A stretch of DNA of 64,000 nt from Acetomicrobium flavidum (GCF_900129645.1 NZ_FSQZ01000001.1:1-64000); one strand, 5' to 3'; numbered from the stretch's first letter, positions 50,963-60,449 are shown. The notes: generated by a model not told the origin, from the letters alone. Made by a program: numbers and translations.

Positions 50963-52311
50963 TGACGATTTTACGACACACCAACAGTGTATGTCCCATC
51001 TGCCTAAAGCAAGTACCAGCATTCCTGGAAGAGGAAGAAAATGACGTTTTCATGCGGAAACATTGTCCCGATCATGGAGAGTTTTCCTGCCTGGTATGGG
51101 AAGGGAAGCCAAGCCTTGACGCTTGGACTTCGGGCCGTTTTACCCTCGCAAGACCTGAAGATAGACCACCGAAATCTTGCCCCGAAGGGTGCGGGCTATG
51201 CGCGGATCACCTGCAAAAAAGCTGCACAGTGGTCGTCGAGGTTACCGAAAGGTGTCAGCTCAAGTGTCCTGTATGTTTTGCAAGCGCGGGAGACGACTTT
51301 GAGCCCGATTTTTATGTTTTGGAGAAGTTGTTACATGACGTACATCGTAAGGCACCAGGTGCCATCCTGCAATTTTCAGGGGGAGAACCCACGCTTAGAG
51401 ACGATTTGACAGATCTTATTCGATTGGCTTCAAGCCTCAAATTTCCAGGAATTCAGTTAAATACCAATGGCCTTAAGCTGGCTCAAGAATCCAGGTACGG
51501 GCAAAGATTAAAGGAAGCAGGACTGAGCTGGGTATTTCTGCAATTCGACGGCCTTCGCGAAGCGACCTACCAGGCCCTACGGGGAAAGCCGCTTCTGACC
51601 GACAAAATACGGGCAATCGATGCCTGCAAAGAGGCCGGCCTTGGGGTAGTCCTTGTTCCCACGCTCGTAAAGGGGGTCAACGATGACGAGATGGGAGATA
51701 TCGTCCATTTCGGACTTTCTCGCTTTCCAGTCGTTAGAGGAGTCCATTTTCAGCCCATCAGCTATTTCGGCCGTTTCCCCGAACCGCCACGCAACGATAA
51801 ACGTCTGACGCTTCCAAGGATCATGAGAGATCTGGCAGAACAGGCTGACGAGATGATCGATTTATCCCATTTTCGCCCGTCTCGGTGTGAGCATGAACGA
51901 TGTTCCTTTCGGGCGATTTACCTTGTCGATTCCCCTGACAAAATCATTCCCCTGACAAGTGGGCCATGTTGCTGTAACGGTCGGTCCTCCGATGAAGGAT
52001 TTCAAAGCTCCGTCGAAAGCATCGGCCGCCGATGGGGGGCCGACATCACCCCAAAAAACTGCAAAAAGCAGGAGAAAGCTCCTCAGGAAATGGATGCCCA
52101 GGCCGGAGAGGCCTTTGATAGGTTTATCCGCATTTACGAAAGGGGAAGCTTCAGCATAAGCGCAATGGCCTTTCAAGACGGTGAAAACCTTGACCTCGAA
52201 CGGCTGCGCTTCTGCTGCATCCACGTGGCAGCACCCGATGGAAGATTTGTACCTTTTTGTGCCTGGAACCTTACCGCAAGGAACGGCCGGGCCTTGCATC
52301 GTAAACGATGA
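50962..52311 (+). CDS. Radical SAM protein of the Mop cluster (TrsS-like, DVU_1554-like)
   Basis: 449 residues. An N-terminal cysteine-rich region (CPIC at 11-14, C35, C43, CPEGCGLC at 73-80) probably carries auxiliary clusters. The radical SAM motif is C98-x3-C102-x2-C105 (CQLKCPVC), followed by LQFSGGEPTLRDDL and LVPTLVKGVNDDE. Further cysteines occur in CEHERCSF and CCCNG. This multi-domain layout resembles the MoaA-like radical SAM protein that NCBI names TrsS, some versions of which carry selenocysteine; here all positions are Cys. No substrate has been established. It may modify or build a cofactor for the hydroxylase. Confidence 0.8.
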   Translation: MTILRHTNSVCPICLKQVPAFLEEEENDVFMRKHCPDHGEFSCLVWEGKPSLDAWTSGRFTLARPEDRPPKSCPEGCGLCADHLQKSCTVVVEVTERCQLKCPVCFASAGDDFEPDFYVLEKLLHDVHRKAPGAILQFSGGEPTLRDDLTDLIRLASSLKFPGIQLNTNGLKLAQESRYGQRLKEAGLSWVFLQFDGLREATYQALRGKPLLTDKIRAIDACKEAGLGVVLVPTLVKGVNDDEMGDIVHFGLSRFPVVRGVHFQPISYFGRFPEPPRNDKRLTLPRIMRDLAEQADEMIDLSHFRPSRCEHERCSFRAIYLVDSPDKIIPLTSGPCCCNGRSSDEGFQSSVESIGRRWGADITPKNCKKQEKAPQEMDAQAGEAFDRFIRIYERGSFSISAMAFQDGENLDLERLRFCCIHVAAPDGRFVPFCAWNLTARNGRALHRKR

Positions 52312-53588
52312 AAATTCCAATCACCCCCTTAGACCCATGGATCGCAGGCCGCCTCATCAATGAGTTTCCCCGATATGCGGCCGCAGAAAAACAGGCCAGG
52401 ATCGAAGATCGCAGCGAGATAGAAAGGGCCCAAAAACACCTTTTAAGCCGTACAATTGAAGATGCTTCACTTTATTCTCCCTTTTACCGTGACCGCCTTG
52501 GCCCCGTAAGGGGCGTGCCCTTCAATGAACTTCCCTTTACTTTCCCGTCGGATCTCGCTGAATCGGGATTGCGTTTCCTAACCGTCTCTCAGTCGGAGAT
52601 ACGGCGCATCGTTACTTTGAGCACATCGGGTACGTCAGCTCCTCCCAAGAGAGTCTTTTTCACCGAAGAAGATCTCAAAGCAACTGAGGATTTTTTCATG
52701 TGCGGGATGACGACGTTTACGCCCCCCGAAAGCATAGTTTTAGTCTTCATGGAGGGGCCTTCACCCGACAGCATAGGACAAATCCTTAAACGTGCATTGC
52801 AGCGCCTTGGGTGCGAAACGCTTGTCTTGGGGCTTATCCGTGATCCAAGGGATGCAATTCGTGCCATAGATGATTACCATCCCAATGTCGTAGTCGGCCT
52901 TTCCGCCCAGATGGCAAGGATCGCAGGAAAGACTGAGCATAAGCCCCACTATGTTTTGCTTAGCGCCGACATGGCGCCTGTTTCAATAAGACAGCGGATA
53001 GAAAAATTATGGGGATGTACGACTTTCAACCATTATGGCCTCACCGAAACGGGTTGGGGCTGCGCCGTTGAATGTCGTGCAAGGCAGGGCTGTCACGTCA
53101 GAGAGCTTGACCTCTACGTTGAGATCGTAGACGAAAACGGGCAAGTCCTTCCTGACGGCAAGTGGGGAGAGATGGTCATCACCACACTTAGTCGAAGGTC
53201 TTTTCCGTTGATCAGATATAGAACGGGCGACGAAGGTCGCATCCTTCAGGACGTTTGTCCTTGCGGTTCGCCCTTAAAACGCATAGAAGTCCTCGGGCGC
53301 CTACCCAGAAAAGGCGCAGGTGGCGTCCCACTTCGCCTTTATGACGTGGAAGACGCCCTTTGGAGATTGCCCTGGATTGAAGACTTTAAAGTATCCTTGC
53401 AGAATACGGGAGACATCCCCGAAAAGTTATCTTTGACCATAGCCGTGGCGGAAGGCAAACAGGAGTATGTCGACAAAGCAGTTGAGGTTTTAAGGCAAGT
53501 CCCCGGCGTTCCCCGCAATATCATCGTAAAAAAAGTAAGCCCTTCCTCGATTCGACATCAAAGCCCAAAGATGGACTGGGAAGACTGA
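52308..53588 (+). CDS. AMP-dependent CoA ligase of the Mop cluster (DVU_1553-like)
   Basis: 426 residues of the phenylacetate-CoA ligase (PaaK) type. Motifs include LSTSGTSAPPKRVFFTEEDL (ATP loop), the NHYGLTETGWGCAVEC core and IRYRTGDEGRI. It lacks a canonical signal and is shorter at the C-terminus than typical acyl-CoA ligases. It overlaps the radical SAM gene by four bases. It could activate the acid formed by the aldehyde oxidoreductase to an acyl-CoA, or activate a carboxylate as part of cofactor chemistry. This gene closes the cluster. Confidence 0.82.
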   Translation: MKIPITPLDPWIAGRLINEFPRYAAAEKQARIEDRSEIERAQKHLLSRTIEDASLYSPFYRDRLGPVRGVPFNELPFTFPSDLAESGLRFLTVSQSEIRRIVTLSTSGTSAPPKRVFFTEEDLKATEDFFMCGMTTFTPPESIVLVFMEGPSPDSIGQILKRALQRLGCETLVLGLIRDPRDAIRAIDDYHPNVVVGLSAQMARIAGKTEHKPHYVLLSADMAPVSIRQRIEKLWGCTTFNHYGLTETGWGCAVECRARQGCHVRELDLYVEIVDENGQVLPDGKWGEMVITTLSRRSFPLIRYRTGDEGRILQDVCPCGSPLKRIEVLGRLPRKGAGGVPLRLYDVEDALWRLPWIEDFKVSLQNTGDIPEKLSLTIAVAEGKQEYVDKAVEVLRQVPGVPRNIIVKKVSPSSIRHQSPKMDWED

Positions 53589-53613
53589 GCAATTGTCAAA
53601 GATCGTATAATAT

Positions 53614-54774
53614 ATGTTAAGCACATTCGCGAAGGCAGTGACGCAAATGAAGGAGATACCTTATGGGGATTTCTCAAAAAATGACTTGGACGACAAGGTT
53701 GCAGCCATAAACCGCAAGCTCTTTTACAGGATATTTGACCCGATCGCCTTGTATCAGGTCTCATACGACGAAGAGGGCAATACTGCAAATGTGATCTTCA
53801 TGGACATCAACCCAGCCTACGAACGCGTCATGGGAGTAAGACGCAAGGACATTATAGGAAAGACCTTTGCCGAAGTTTGGCCCTCTGCGGAAAGGCAGTG
53901 GCACCAGCTCGTCATCGACGTAGCTCGAAGCGGACGCTCCAAGCACTACGAAGGAGAAAGCCATGACACGGGAAAATACCTCTACGCGCTCGGATTCAGC
54001 CCGGTCAAAGGCCAAGTAGCCGTTATTTTTTTAGACATGACTGAGTGGAAAAGGTCGCAGGAAGCCCTGCAGAAAAGCGAGTCTCAGCTTATCCGTTACC
54101 GCGAAAAGCTGAGAGATTTGGTCGCAAAGCTTTCCCTTGCCGAGGAGGAGACACGTCGAGACATCGCAATAAAGCTTCATGATAAGGTGGGTTATTCCCT
54201 CGCCATGATAATGCATCGCCTTCAGCACCTCTACAGCGAAACTGACAAAGAAGGCAGTCGTCAAAAGATAAATGAGATCATGGAGATGCTGAGCGACGTC
54301 ATTCAGGACACTAGGAATATGACCTTTGAAATAAGCTCTCCTTTGCTTTACGAAGTTGGGCTGCCTGCCGCCTTGGAATCCCTTGCCGAACAAATCCTAA
54401 AACCTCACGATATCGCTGTGGATTTCAAGGCAATCGGTTCGCCCGACAACAAGCTTGGCAGGGACATCAACGTGCTTTTATATCAGATGACCAGGGAACT
54501 TCTCATAAACGTCGTAAAGCATGCCGAGGCGACCCGCGTATCCATCCGCGTGCATTTCGGCAAAAATAAGGTCCGCATAGTGGTAGAAGACGACGGAAGG
54601 GGTTTTGACGACCAAAAGAAACGAGATAGCAAATGCAGGGGATTTGGGCTTTTCAGCATAAAGGAAAGGCTTTATTCCATCGGTGGTTCGATCCAAATAA
54701 TATCAGAACCCGGCAGAGGCACGATCGTGTCCCTGGTCGCGCCGACGGGAAAGGACAACGGGGATGCAGGATAG
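53614..54774 (+). CDS. PAS-domain sensor histidine kinase, NarX/LiaS (HisKA_3) type
   Basis: About 386 residues with no membrane segment. An N-terminal PAS domain (YRIFDPIALYQVSYDEEGN ... IFMDINPAYERVMGVRRKDIIGKTFAEVWPS) is followed by a HisKA_3 helix pair with the phospho-histidine in RRDIAIKLHDKVGYSLAMIMHRLQ. The ATPase domain has ELLINVVKHAEATRV, VEDDGRGFD and GFGLFSIKERLYSIGG. ATG 53614 lacks a ribosome site; ATG 53647 is an alternative. It overlaps its response-regulator gene by 11 bases. As a cytosolic sensor it may respond to a metabolite of the neighbouring pathways. Confidence 0.88.
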   Translation: MLSTFAKAVTQMKEIPYGDFSKNDLDDKVAAINRKLFYRIFDPIALYQVSYDEEGNTANVIFMDINPAYERVMGVRRKDIIGKTFAEVWPSAERQWHQLVIDVARSGRSKHYEGESHDTGKYLYALGFSPVKGQVAVIFLDMTEWKRSQEALQKSESQLIRYREKLRDLVAKLSLAEEETRRDIAIKLHDKVGYSLAMIMHRLQHLYSETDKEGSRQKINEIMEMLSDVIQDTRNMTFEISSPLLYEVGLPAALESLAEQILKPHDIAVDFKAIGSPDNKLGRDINVLLYQMTRELLINVVKHAEATRVSIRVHFGKNKVRIVVEDDGRGFDDQKKRDSKCRGFGLFSIKERLYSIGGSIQIISEPGRGTIVSLVAPTGKDNGDAG

Positions 54775-55426
54775 TGTTAAAGTTCTTTTAGCAGATGATC
54801 ATAAGATCTTTTTGGACGGCCTGGAAGAGCTTTTGAGCAAAGAGGGAGGGTTTCTCGTCGTAGGCAAGGCCTCAAGCGGGCGAGAGACCTTGGACCTGCT
54901 TTCGACATGCAAGCCGGATATAGTCGTCATGGACATATCAATGCCCGATGTAAATGGGATAGAAGCCACCAAAATCATCGTCAAAAACTACCCCGACGTA
55001 AAGGTTTTAGCCCTTTCCATGCACTTGGACAAGGGCATGATATCGGGAGTCCTGCAAGCCGGCGCTCGCGGATATATTTTAAAGGAATGTAGCGTGGATG
55101 AATTCGTAAGAGGCATAAAAGCCGTGACGGACGGACAGGTTTACCTTACCCCAAAGGTAGCCGCGATCGTGCTCGATGATTACCTAGCTTTAAAGGAAGG
55201 CAACGCCCAAGCAGCAGAGCACAAGCTAACGCCCAGGGAAATGCAAGTTTTAAAGCTCCTGGTCAAGGGAGAACACACCAAGTCCATTGCCTCCAAACTA
55301 TCCATAAGCAAAAGTACGGTGGATACCCACAGGAGAAACATCATGGAAAAGCTGGATTGCAACAACATGGCAGATCTCACTCGCTACGTCCTACGGGAAG
55401 GGCTAATCGACCTAGACGACGACTAG
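54764..55426 (+). CDS. NarL/LuxR-family response regulator
   Basis: 220 residues. The receiver domain has [25 protein letters not shown] with the phospho-Asp, ALSMH and the conserved lysine in [11 protein letters not shown]. The C-terminal HTH domain is [43 protein letters not shown]. It pairs with the PAS kinase just upstream. Its targets may be the Mop cluster upstream or the reductase operon that starts 150 bases downstream, which the sequence alone does not settle. Confidence 0.93.
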   Translation: MQDSVKVLLADDHKIFLDGLEELLSKEGGFLVVGKASSGRETLDLLSTCKPDIVVMDISMPDVNGIEATKIIVKNYPDVKVLALSMHLDKGMISGVLQAGARGYILKECSVDEFVRGIKAVTDGQVYLTPKVAAIVLDDYLALKEGNAQAAEHKLTPREMQVLKLLVKGEHTKSIASKLSISKSTVDTHRRNIMEKLDCNNMADLTRYVLREGLIDLDDD

Positions 55427-55577
55427 CACATTTCATGATGAAAAGATCGCACTTTTGATAATTGTCCCTCATACGGCTTCCTTCCTAAACTATGGTCAAG
55501 TTGCAGGCGCATTTTTAGAAGCTTGCAGGACCAAAAGTGAAATAGTTCCCAAAATAGGGAAGGAAGGAGGGTGTAAC

Positions 55578-56051
55578 ATGGCTTTTGAGGGCAAAAAGTT
55601 CATTTTGCTCGGCGAAAGGGACGGCATCCCCGGACCCGTGATGGAAGAAGTCTTAAAATCCCTCGGTTGTGAAGTTGCCTTTGCCGTGACGGAATGCTTC
55701 GTCTGAACCGCGGCAGGGGCGATGGACCTGCAAAACCAGCAGCGCGTTAAGGAAATAGCTGAAAAGTACGGACCGGAAAACGTGGTGGTCGTACTTGGAA
55801 GCTCTGACGCGGAAGGCGCGTCGATTTACGCGGAGACTGTAACAGCTGGTGATCCCACCTTTGCAGGGCCATTAGCCGGAGTCCCGTTGGGGCTCGCTGT
55901 TTATCACATCTTTGATCCCCTTTTCAAGGAAAAAGTCGACCCGAACCTTTGGGAAGAACAGCTCGGCATGATGGAAATGGTCCTAGACGTTGACGGTCTG
56001 GTCAATGCTGTTGCCGAAATGCGCAAGGAGCACAGCAAATATGTGCTCTGA
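55578..56051 (+). CDS. grdA: Glycine/sarcosine/betaine reductase selenoprotein A
   Basis: 158 codons including one in-frame TGA at 55704-55706 (residue 43) in TECFV-U-TAAGAMD, the hallmark of GrdA. Start is ATG 55578 after GGAAGGAGGGTG. GrdA passes electrons from thioredoxin to the B complex and carries the carboxymethyl-selenoether intermediate. Ordinary ORF callers would split it at 55706. A candidate SECIS hairpin follows the TGA directly. It is first in a four-gene operon with the substrate-specific subunits and a BCCT transporter. Confidence 0.95.
55704..55731 (+). promoter_or_regulatory. Selenocysteine codon and SECIS hairpin of grdA
   Basis: TGA at 55704-55706 with a stem GCAGG (55713-55717) and CCTGC (55727-55731), loop GGCGATGGA, six bases downstream, consistent with a bacterial SECIS element read by SelB. 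Confidence 0.75.
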
Positions 56052-56114
56052 TGTCTCCTGCTGCAGCGGCACGGCAAAGGATACGGTAATTTTAATGAAA
56101 GGAAGTGTTGATTT

Positions 56115-57425
56115 ATGAAATTAGAAATAGGCAACTTTTTCGTAAAGGACATCGTCTTCGGCGACAGGACCTTCTACGAAAGAGGCGTATTAACGGTCAA
56201 CAAAAAAGAGGCTTTAGACGTCGTCTTCGAGGACTCTCACATCACCGAGGCCGAGCTTTATATCGTTAGGCCGGGAGACGAGGTAAGGCTCGTTCCCGTA
56301 AAGGAAGCCTACGAGATGCGTTGCAAGGTATCGGGAGGTCAGTCCGTATATCCGGGCTGCACGGCACCTGTGGCACCAGTCGGGTCAGGAAGGACACATG
56401 CGCTAAAAGGGTGCTCACTTTTAGTGGTGGGAAAACATTGGGGATCCTTTCAGGACGGCCTCATCGACATGAGCGGGCCGGCACAGAGAAACACCATCTT
56501 TGGCTCCATGCCCAACCTGGTATTAGTCGGGGATACCGACGAGGAATTCGAAAGACACGAGCAGCAGAAGAAAAACCGCGCTCTTCGTTGGGCAGGTATG
56601 AGGTTATCCGAATACGTCGGGAAATGCGTCAAAGACTTGGAACCTGAAGAGATAGAGACGTGGGAGCTTGAGCCCGTAAACGAAAGGGCGTCTGATGTAA
56701 GAAATCTTCCATCAGTCGTCTACGTGCCTCAAATTCAAACGCAGATGGAGGCCCTGGGCTACAACGCCCTGGTCTACGGCTGGGACGGCAACCGCATGCT
56801 ACCTACATACCTTCATCCCAACGAAATCCTTGACGGAGCCATAATATCGGGAAGCTTCATGCCCTGCTCGTCAAAGATTTCCACCTACGAGTGGGTAAAT
56901 AACCCCATGATAAAGCGCCTCATGAGAGAACACGGAAGGACGATAAACTTCTTAGGCGTCGTACTGTCCAACCTCAACGTAGTAATGGAAGAAAAGGCTA
57001 GATCTGCCATGATGGTGGCAAACATCGCAAAAGCTCTGGGCGCAGACGGTGCCATAGTTGCCGAGGAAGGCTACGGGAATCCCGACGTAGACTACATCCT
57101 TACCATCGTGGAGCTTGAAAAGGCGGGTATCAAGACTGTGGGCATGACGAACGAATGCACGGGACGCGACGGAACTTCTCAACCCCTGGTTGCGCTGGAC
57201 GAGAGGGCAAATGCGCTCGTGTCAACCGGAAACGTCTCCGAGCTTTACGAGCTTCCTCCCATGAAGACGGTATTGGGGGAGCTTGAATCCCTTGCCAGGG
57301 ACGGGCTATCCGGCGGATGGGAAGGCTGCGTCAGGGAGGACGGATCGGTCATTATGGAAAATAACGCCTTCTTTTGCTCCGATCACATAAGCGGGTTTTC
57401 GCTGAAGACCTGCGCTGAGTTTTAA
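56115..57425 (+). CDS. Glycine/sarcosine/betaine reductase component B alpha/beta proprotein (GrdE/G/I family)
   Basis: 436 residues, family length. Conserved parts include the N-terminal MKLEIGNFFVKDIVFGDRT, GGSQSVYPGC-like GGQSVYPGCTAPV, KHWGSFQDGLIDMSGP, NLPSVVYVPQIQTQMEALGYN and MTNECTGRDG. In this family a cysteine near residue 242 in the clostridial protein is cleaved autocatalytically to give a pyruvoyl group; C251 in FMPCSSK is at the equivalent place. Glycine, sarcosine and betaine paralogs cannot be separated by eye; the BCCT transporter downstream favours betaine (GrdI). Confidence 0.9.
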   Translation: MKLEIGNFFVKDIVFGDRTFYERGVLTVNKKEALDVVFEDSHITEAELYIVRPGDEVRLVPVKEAYEMRCKVSGGQSVYPGCTAPVAPVGSGRTHALKGCSLLVVGKHWGSFQDGLIDMSGPAQRNTIFGSMPNLVLVGDTDEEFERHEQQKKNRALRWAGMRLSEYVGKCVKDLEPEEIETWELEPVNERASDVRNLPSVVYVPQIQTQMEALGYNALVYGWDGNRMLPTYLHPNEILDGAIISGSFMPCSSKISTYEWVNNPMIKRLMREHGRTINFLGVVLSNLNVVMEEKARSAMMVANIAKALGADGAIVAEEGYGNPDVDYILTIVELEKAGIKTVGMTNECTGRDGTSQPLVALDERANALVSTGNVSELYELPPMKTVLGELESLARDGLSGGWEGCVREDGSVIMENNAFFCSDHISGFSLKTCAEF

Positions 57426-57444
57426 GAAATGAGGGGATGATTTT

Positions 57445-58770
57445 ATGTTAAAGGCCGTTCATTACATAAACCAGTTCTTCGGACAGGTGGGAGGAGAAGA
57501 AAGCGCCGATTTTGAGCCTGTATTGCAGGAAGGTCCGGTCGGGCCAGGGCTTCTTTTAAATGAAGCCATGAAGGAAGTAAAGATCACCCATACCGTGATA
57601 TGCGGGGACAACTTCATGGCATCTCATCCTGAGGAAGCAGTCGCTCGGATTTTAAAGATCCTTGAGGGATTGAAGTTCGACATCTTCCTGGCAGGTCCTG
57701 CCTTCAATGCAGGTCGCTACGGCGTAGCCTGCGGAACGATCTGCAAGGCCGTAAAGGAAAAGTTCGGCGTCCCAGTCATCACCTCCATGAACGAGGAAAA
57801 CCCTGCGGTGGAGATGTTTAAATCCAACATGTACATATTTAAAGGCGGACGTCGTGCAACCTATATGAAGCAGGACGTCGAAAAGATGGCCGCCTTTGCC
57901 GATAAAATAGCGCGTGGAGATAAACTGCTTCCTGCCTCAATGGAAGGCTACTTTCCAAGAGGCATACGTCATGAGGTCTTCCTTGAGGACATTGGCCTGG
58001 AGCCTAAATGTGCAGCCGACAGGGCATTTGATATGCTCCTTAAAAAGCTCAAGGGCGAGCCCTACGAGACCGAACTTCCCATACCAAAACAGGAAAGGGT
58101 GCCTATAGCACCAGCAGTAAAGGATCTTCGGAAGGTAAAGATCGCACTTGTTACTTCCGGTGGCATCGTCCCTAAGGATAACCCCGACAGGATACAGTCA
58201 TGTTCGGCGACGAAATGGGGCGCCTACGACATTTCCAAGCTCGATCGCCTGATGGCTCCGGATTTTAAGACGATCCATGCCGGTTACGACCCCGAGCAGG
58301 CCAACAAAAATCCAAATGTCGTCCTTCCCCTTGACGCCATACGACAGTATCAAAAGGAAGGGCGCATCGGCGAGGTGGACGATCACTACTACGTCACCGT
58401 TGGCACCGGCACCACGCAGGCTGAGGCCGCCAGGATGGGCCGTGAGATAGCCCAAAGGCTCAAGGAAAGAAACGTAGGAGCAGTAGTTTTAACGGCGACC
58501 TGAGGAACGTGTACTCGTTGCGGGTCAACGATCGCAAAGGAAATCGAACGCACGGGCATTCCCGTGGTAGTGATATGCAATCTCGTTAACATTGCAAAGA
58601 CAGTAGGCGTAAACCGCATCGTCCCGGGCGTTGCAGTTCCTTACCCCCTGGGCAATCCGAACCTCTCTCCGGAAGACGAATGGAAATTGCGCTATCATCG
58701 CGTTGGCGTGGCGCTTGATGCTCTGGAGACGGACATCAAGGAACAGACTGTATTTACCGTGAAGATATAG
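57445..58770 (+). CDS. Glycine/sarcosine/betaine reductase selenoprotein B (GrdB/F/H family)
   Basis: 441 residues if the in-frame TGA at 58501-58503 (residue 353) is read as selenocysteine, giving ATUGTCTRCG, the U-x-x-C-x-x-C redox motif of the family. The first part (AVHYINQFFGQVGGEESADFEPVL) is typical. The C-terminal part after the UGA carries KEIERTGIPVVVICN and ends GVAVPYPLGNP, matching the family. It binds the substrate amine through the selenol. By context it is probably the betaine form, GrdH. Confidence 0.92.
58501..58530 (+). promoter_or_regulatory. Selenocysteine codon and SECIS hairpin of the GrdB/F/H gene
   Basis: TGA at 58501-58503 followed by CGTTG (58516-58520) pairing with CAACG (58526-58530) around CGGGT, a short apical stem at the right distance from the codon. 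Confidence 0.7.
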
Positions 58771-58783
58771 CTTAAACCACTTT

Positions 58784-58810
58784 GGGGAGAAGTCAAACGT
58801 ACTTCTCCCC
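58784..58810 (+). terminator. G/C hairpin between the reductase and transporter genes
   Basis: GGGGAGAAGT (58784-58793) pairs exactly with ACTTCTCCCC (58801-58810), a 10-base stem with a seven-base loop and no T-run. It may lower transporter expression or stabilise the upstream mRNA. Confidence 0.6.
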
Positions 58811-58837
58811 CCATCGGACAGCAGAGGGGGTAGTAAC

Positions 58838-60358
58838 GTGAGTGCAAAAGAGAAGAAAGACAACTCGGTATATGTTATCTCCATGGTCATAATGCTTTTG
58901 GCCGTAGGTTGGGGATTTTTATCCCCAGCAAGCTTTGGAGCCGCAGCCAACAATCTTTTTAACTTCCTAATTCAAAATTTCGGTTGGGGTTACATGCTCT
59001 TTATGACCTTTTTCGTGATCTTCCCGATTGGGCTTGCCATCAGCAAGTACGGCAAGCTTAAACTGGGGCCTGCCGATTCAAAGCCGGAGTTTAGGGACAT
59101 CTCCTGGTTTGCCATGCTTTTTTCCGCAGGCATGGGTGTGGGACTGGTATTTTACGGAGTGGGAGAGCCGTTGTTTCATTTTCTTAATCCGCCCTTCGGA
59201 GCCGAGCCGGGCTCCGTAAAGGCCGCTACTGACGCCATGAGGATATCGTTCTTTCATTGGGGGCTTCACCCCTGGGCAGGCTATACCGTGATTGCTTTGC
59301 CTCTGGCGTATTTTCAGTTCAGAAAGAACGGGTCGGGCTTGATAAGCACGCTGTTTACTCCGTTGTTGGGCGAAGAGGGAGTAAGAGGCCCCATAGGCAA
59401 GGCCATTGATATACTGGCCATATTCGCTACGGCAGCCGGAATCGCGACATCGCTGGGATTGGGTACCCTTCAGATCAACAGCGGCCTTAAGTACCTGTTT
59501 GGGGTCCCACAGACTGTTACGGTTCAGTTTATGATCATCTTTGTATTGTGTCTGATATACACCGTCTCAGCCATTTCGGGTCTCGAAAAAGGCATCAAAG
59601 CAATATCCGACTTAAACTTATTTTTAGCAACCCTGCTTTGTGTAGCTCTCTTCTTGCTTGGACCGACAATTTCAATACTGGACTCGCTATTGACTGGCAT
59701 AGGGGAGTATTTATCCAACCTGGTGTCCGAAAGTCTGACCTTAGCCCCCTATGGCGGCCCCTTTAAAAAATGGCTCGGCAGTTGGACGCTTTTTTACTGG
59801 GCGTGGTGGATTGCATGGGCGCCCTTTGTCGGCTCATTCATAGCAAGGATCTCAAGAGGGAGGACCGTTCGCCAGTTCGTGACATGCGTTTTGATTGTAC
59901 CTGCCCTCGGGAGCTTTACCTGGTTTGCCGTGTTTGGTACGTCAGGACTTTACCTGCAGCTGAACGGAATAGCCGACATCGCTTCAAAGGTGAGCGCCGA
60001 CATATCGACTGGAGTTTTTGAGATGTATATGCATTACCCCTTGGGGATGGCGATGTCAGTCGTCATGGTGGTGCTGATCTCGACGTTTTTCATAACGTCA
60101 GCGAATTCGGCAACGTTTGTGCTTTCAATGTATTCGACCCAAGGCGACTTAAACCCGCCAAAGTCCAAGATGGCCATATGGGGAGTGCTTCAGGCTGCAT
60201 TGGCCTTCGTCCTTTTGATGAGCGGTGGGCTGCAGGCCCTTCAGATAGCTTCCATAGCCGCAGCAGCGCCTTTTGCCGTGATCATGGCTTTAGCCTGTTA
60301 TTCCTTGATGAAAGCCTTGAAGAGCGACGAGGAGGTATCAAGAGAGATCAATAATTGA
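58838..60358 (+). CDS. BCCT-family betaine/carnitine/choline transporter
   Basis: 506 residues with twelve membrane segments starting at GTG with GAGGGGG upstream. The signature around TM8, SWTLFYWAWWIAWAPFVGSFIARISRGRT, and GVGEPLFHFLNPP identify it. It imports glycine betaine, choline or carnitine with Na+ or H+. Its position after the reductase subunits indicates that it supplies the substrate of that enzyme, most simply betaine, which is reduced to trimethylamine and acetyl phosphate. Confidence 0.94.
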   Translation: MSAKEKKDNSVYVISMVIMLLAVGWGFLSPASFGAAANNLFNFLIQNFGWGYMLFMTFFVIFPIGLAISKYGKLKLGPADSKPEFRDISWFAMLFSAGMGVGLVFYGVGEPLFHFLNPPFGAEPGSVKAATDAMRISFFHWGLHPWAGYTVIALPLAYFQFRKNGSGLISTLFTPLLGEEGVRGPIGKAIDILAIFATAAGIATSLGLGTLQINSGLKYLFGVPQTVTVQFMIIFVLCLIYTVSAISGLEKGIKAISDLNLFLATLLCVALFLLGPTISILDSLLTGIGEYLSNLVSESLTLAPYGGPFKKWLGSWTLFYWAWWIAWAPFVGSFIARISRGRTVRQFVTCVLIVPALGSFTWFAVFGTSGLYLQLNGIADIASKVSADISTGVFEMYMHYPLGMAMSVVMVVLISTFFITSANSATFVLSMYSTQGDLNPPKSKMAIWGVLQAALAFVLLMSGGLQALQIASIAAAAPFAVIMALACYSLMKALKSDEEVSREINN

Positions 60359-60394
60359 TATTAGCAGTATATTGAGGCAATATTTTGCTAATAT
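60358..60394. terminator. Long imperfect hairpin after the BCCT gene
   Basis: ATATTAGCA (60358-60366) pairs with TGCTAATAT (60386-60394), with an inner ATATTG/CAATAT stem and a three-base loop. It could end the reductase operon, though no T-run follows. Confidence 0.5.
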
Positions 60395-60420
60395 GTTGTG
60401 CGCAAAGATCAAAGATAATC

Positions 60421-60449
60421 TTGATAAACCAGGAAATTTTTTATATACT
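60421..60449 (+). promoter_or_regulatory. Promoter of glmS
   Basis: TTGATA (60421-60426), 17 bases, TATACT (60444-60449). The transcript carries about 140 bases of leader before the ribozyme cleavage point, including an ACGAAGA/TCTTCGT hairpin near 60458-60483 and an unused-looking AAGGAGGTG at 60531-60539. Confidence 0.65.

Noticed and set aside
55455-55577. Upstream extension of grdA in the same frame
   Set aside because: The family starts at MAFEGKK, which has a strong ribosome site at 55561-55573; the extension has neither.
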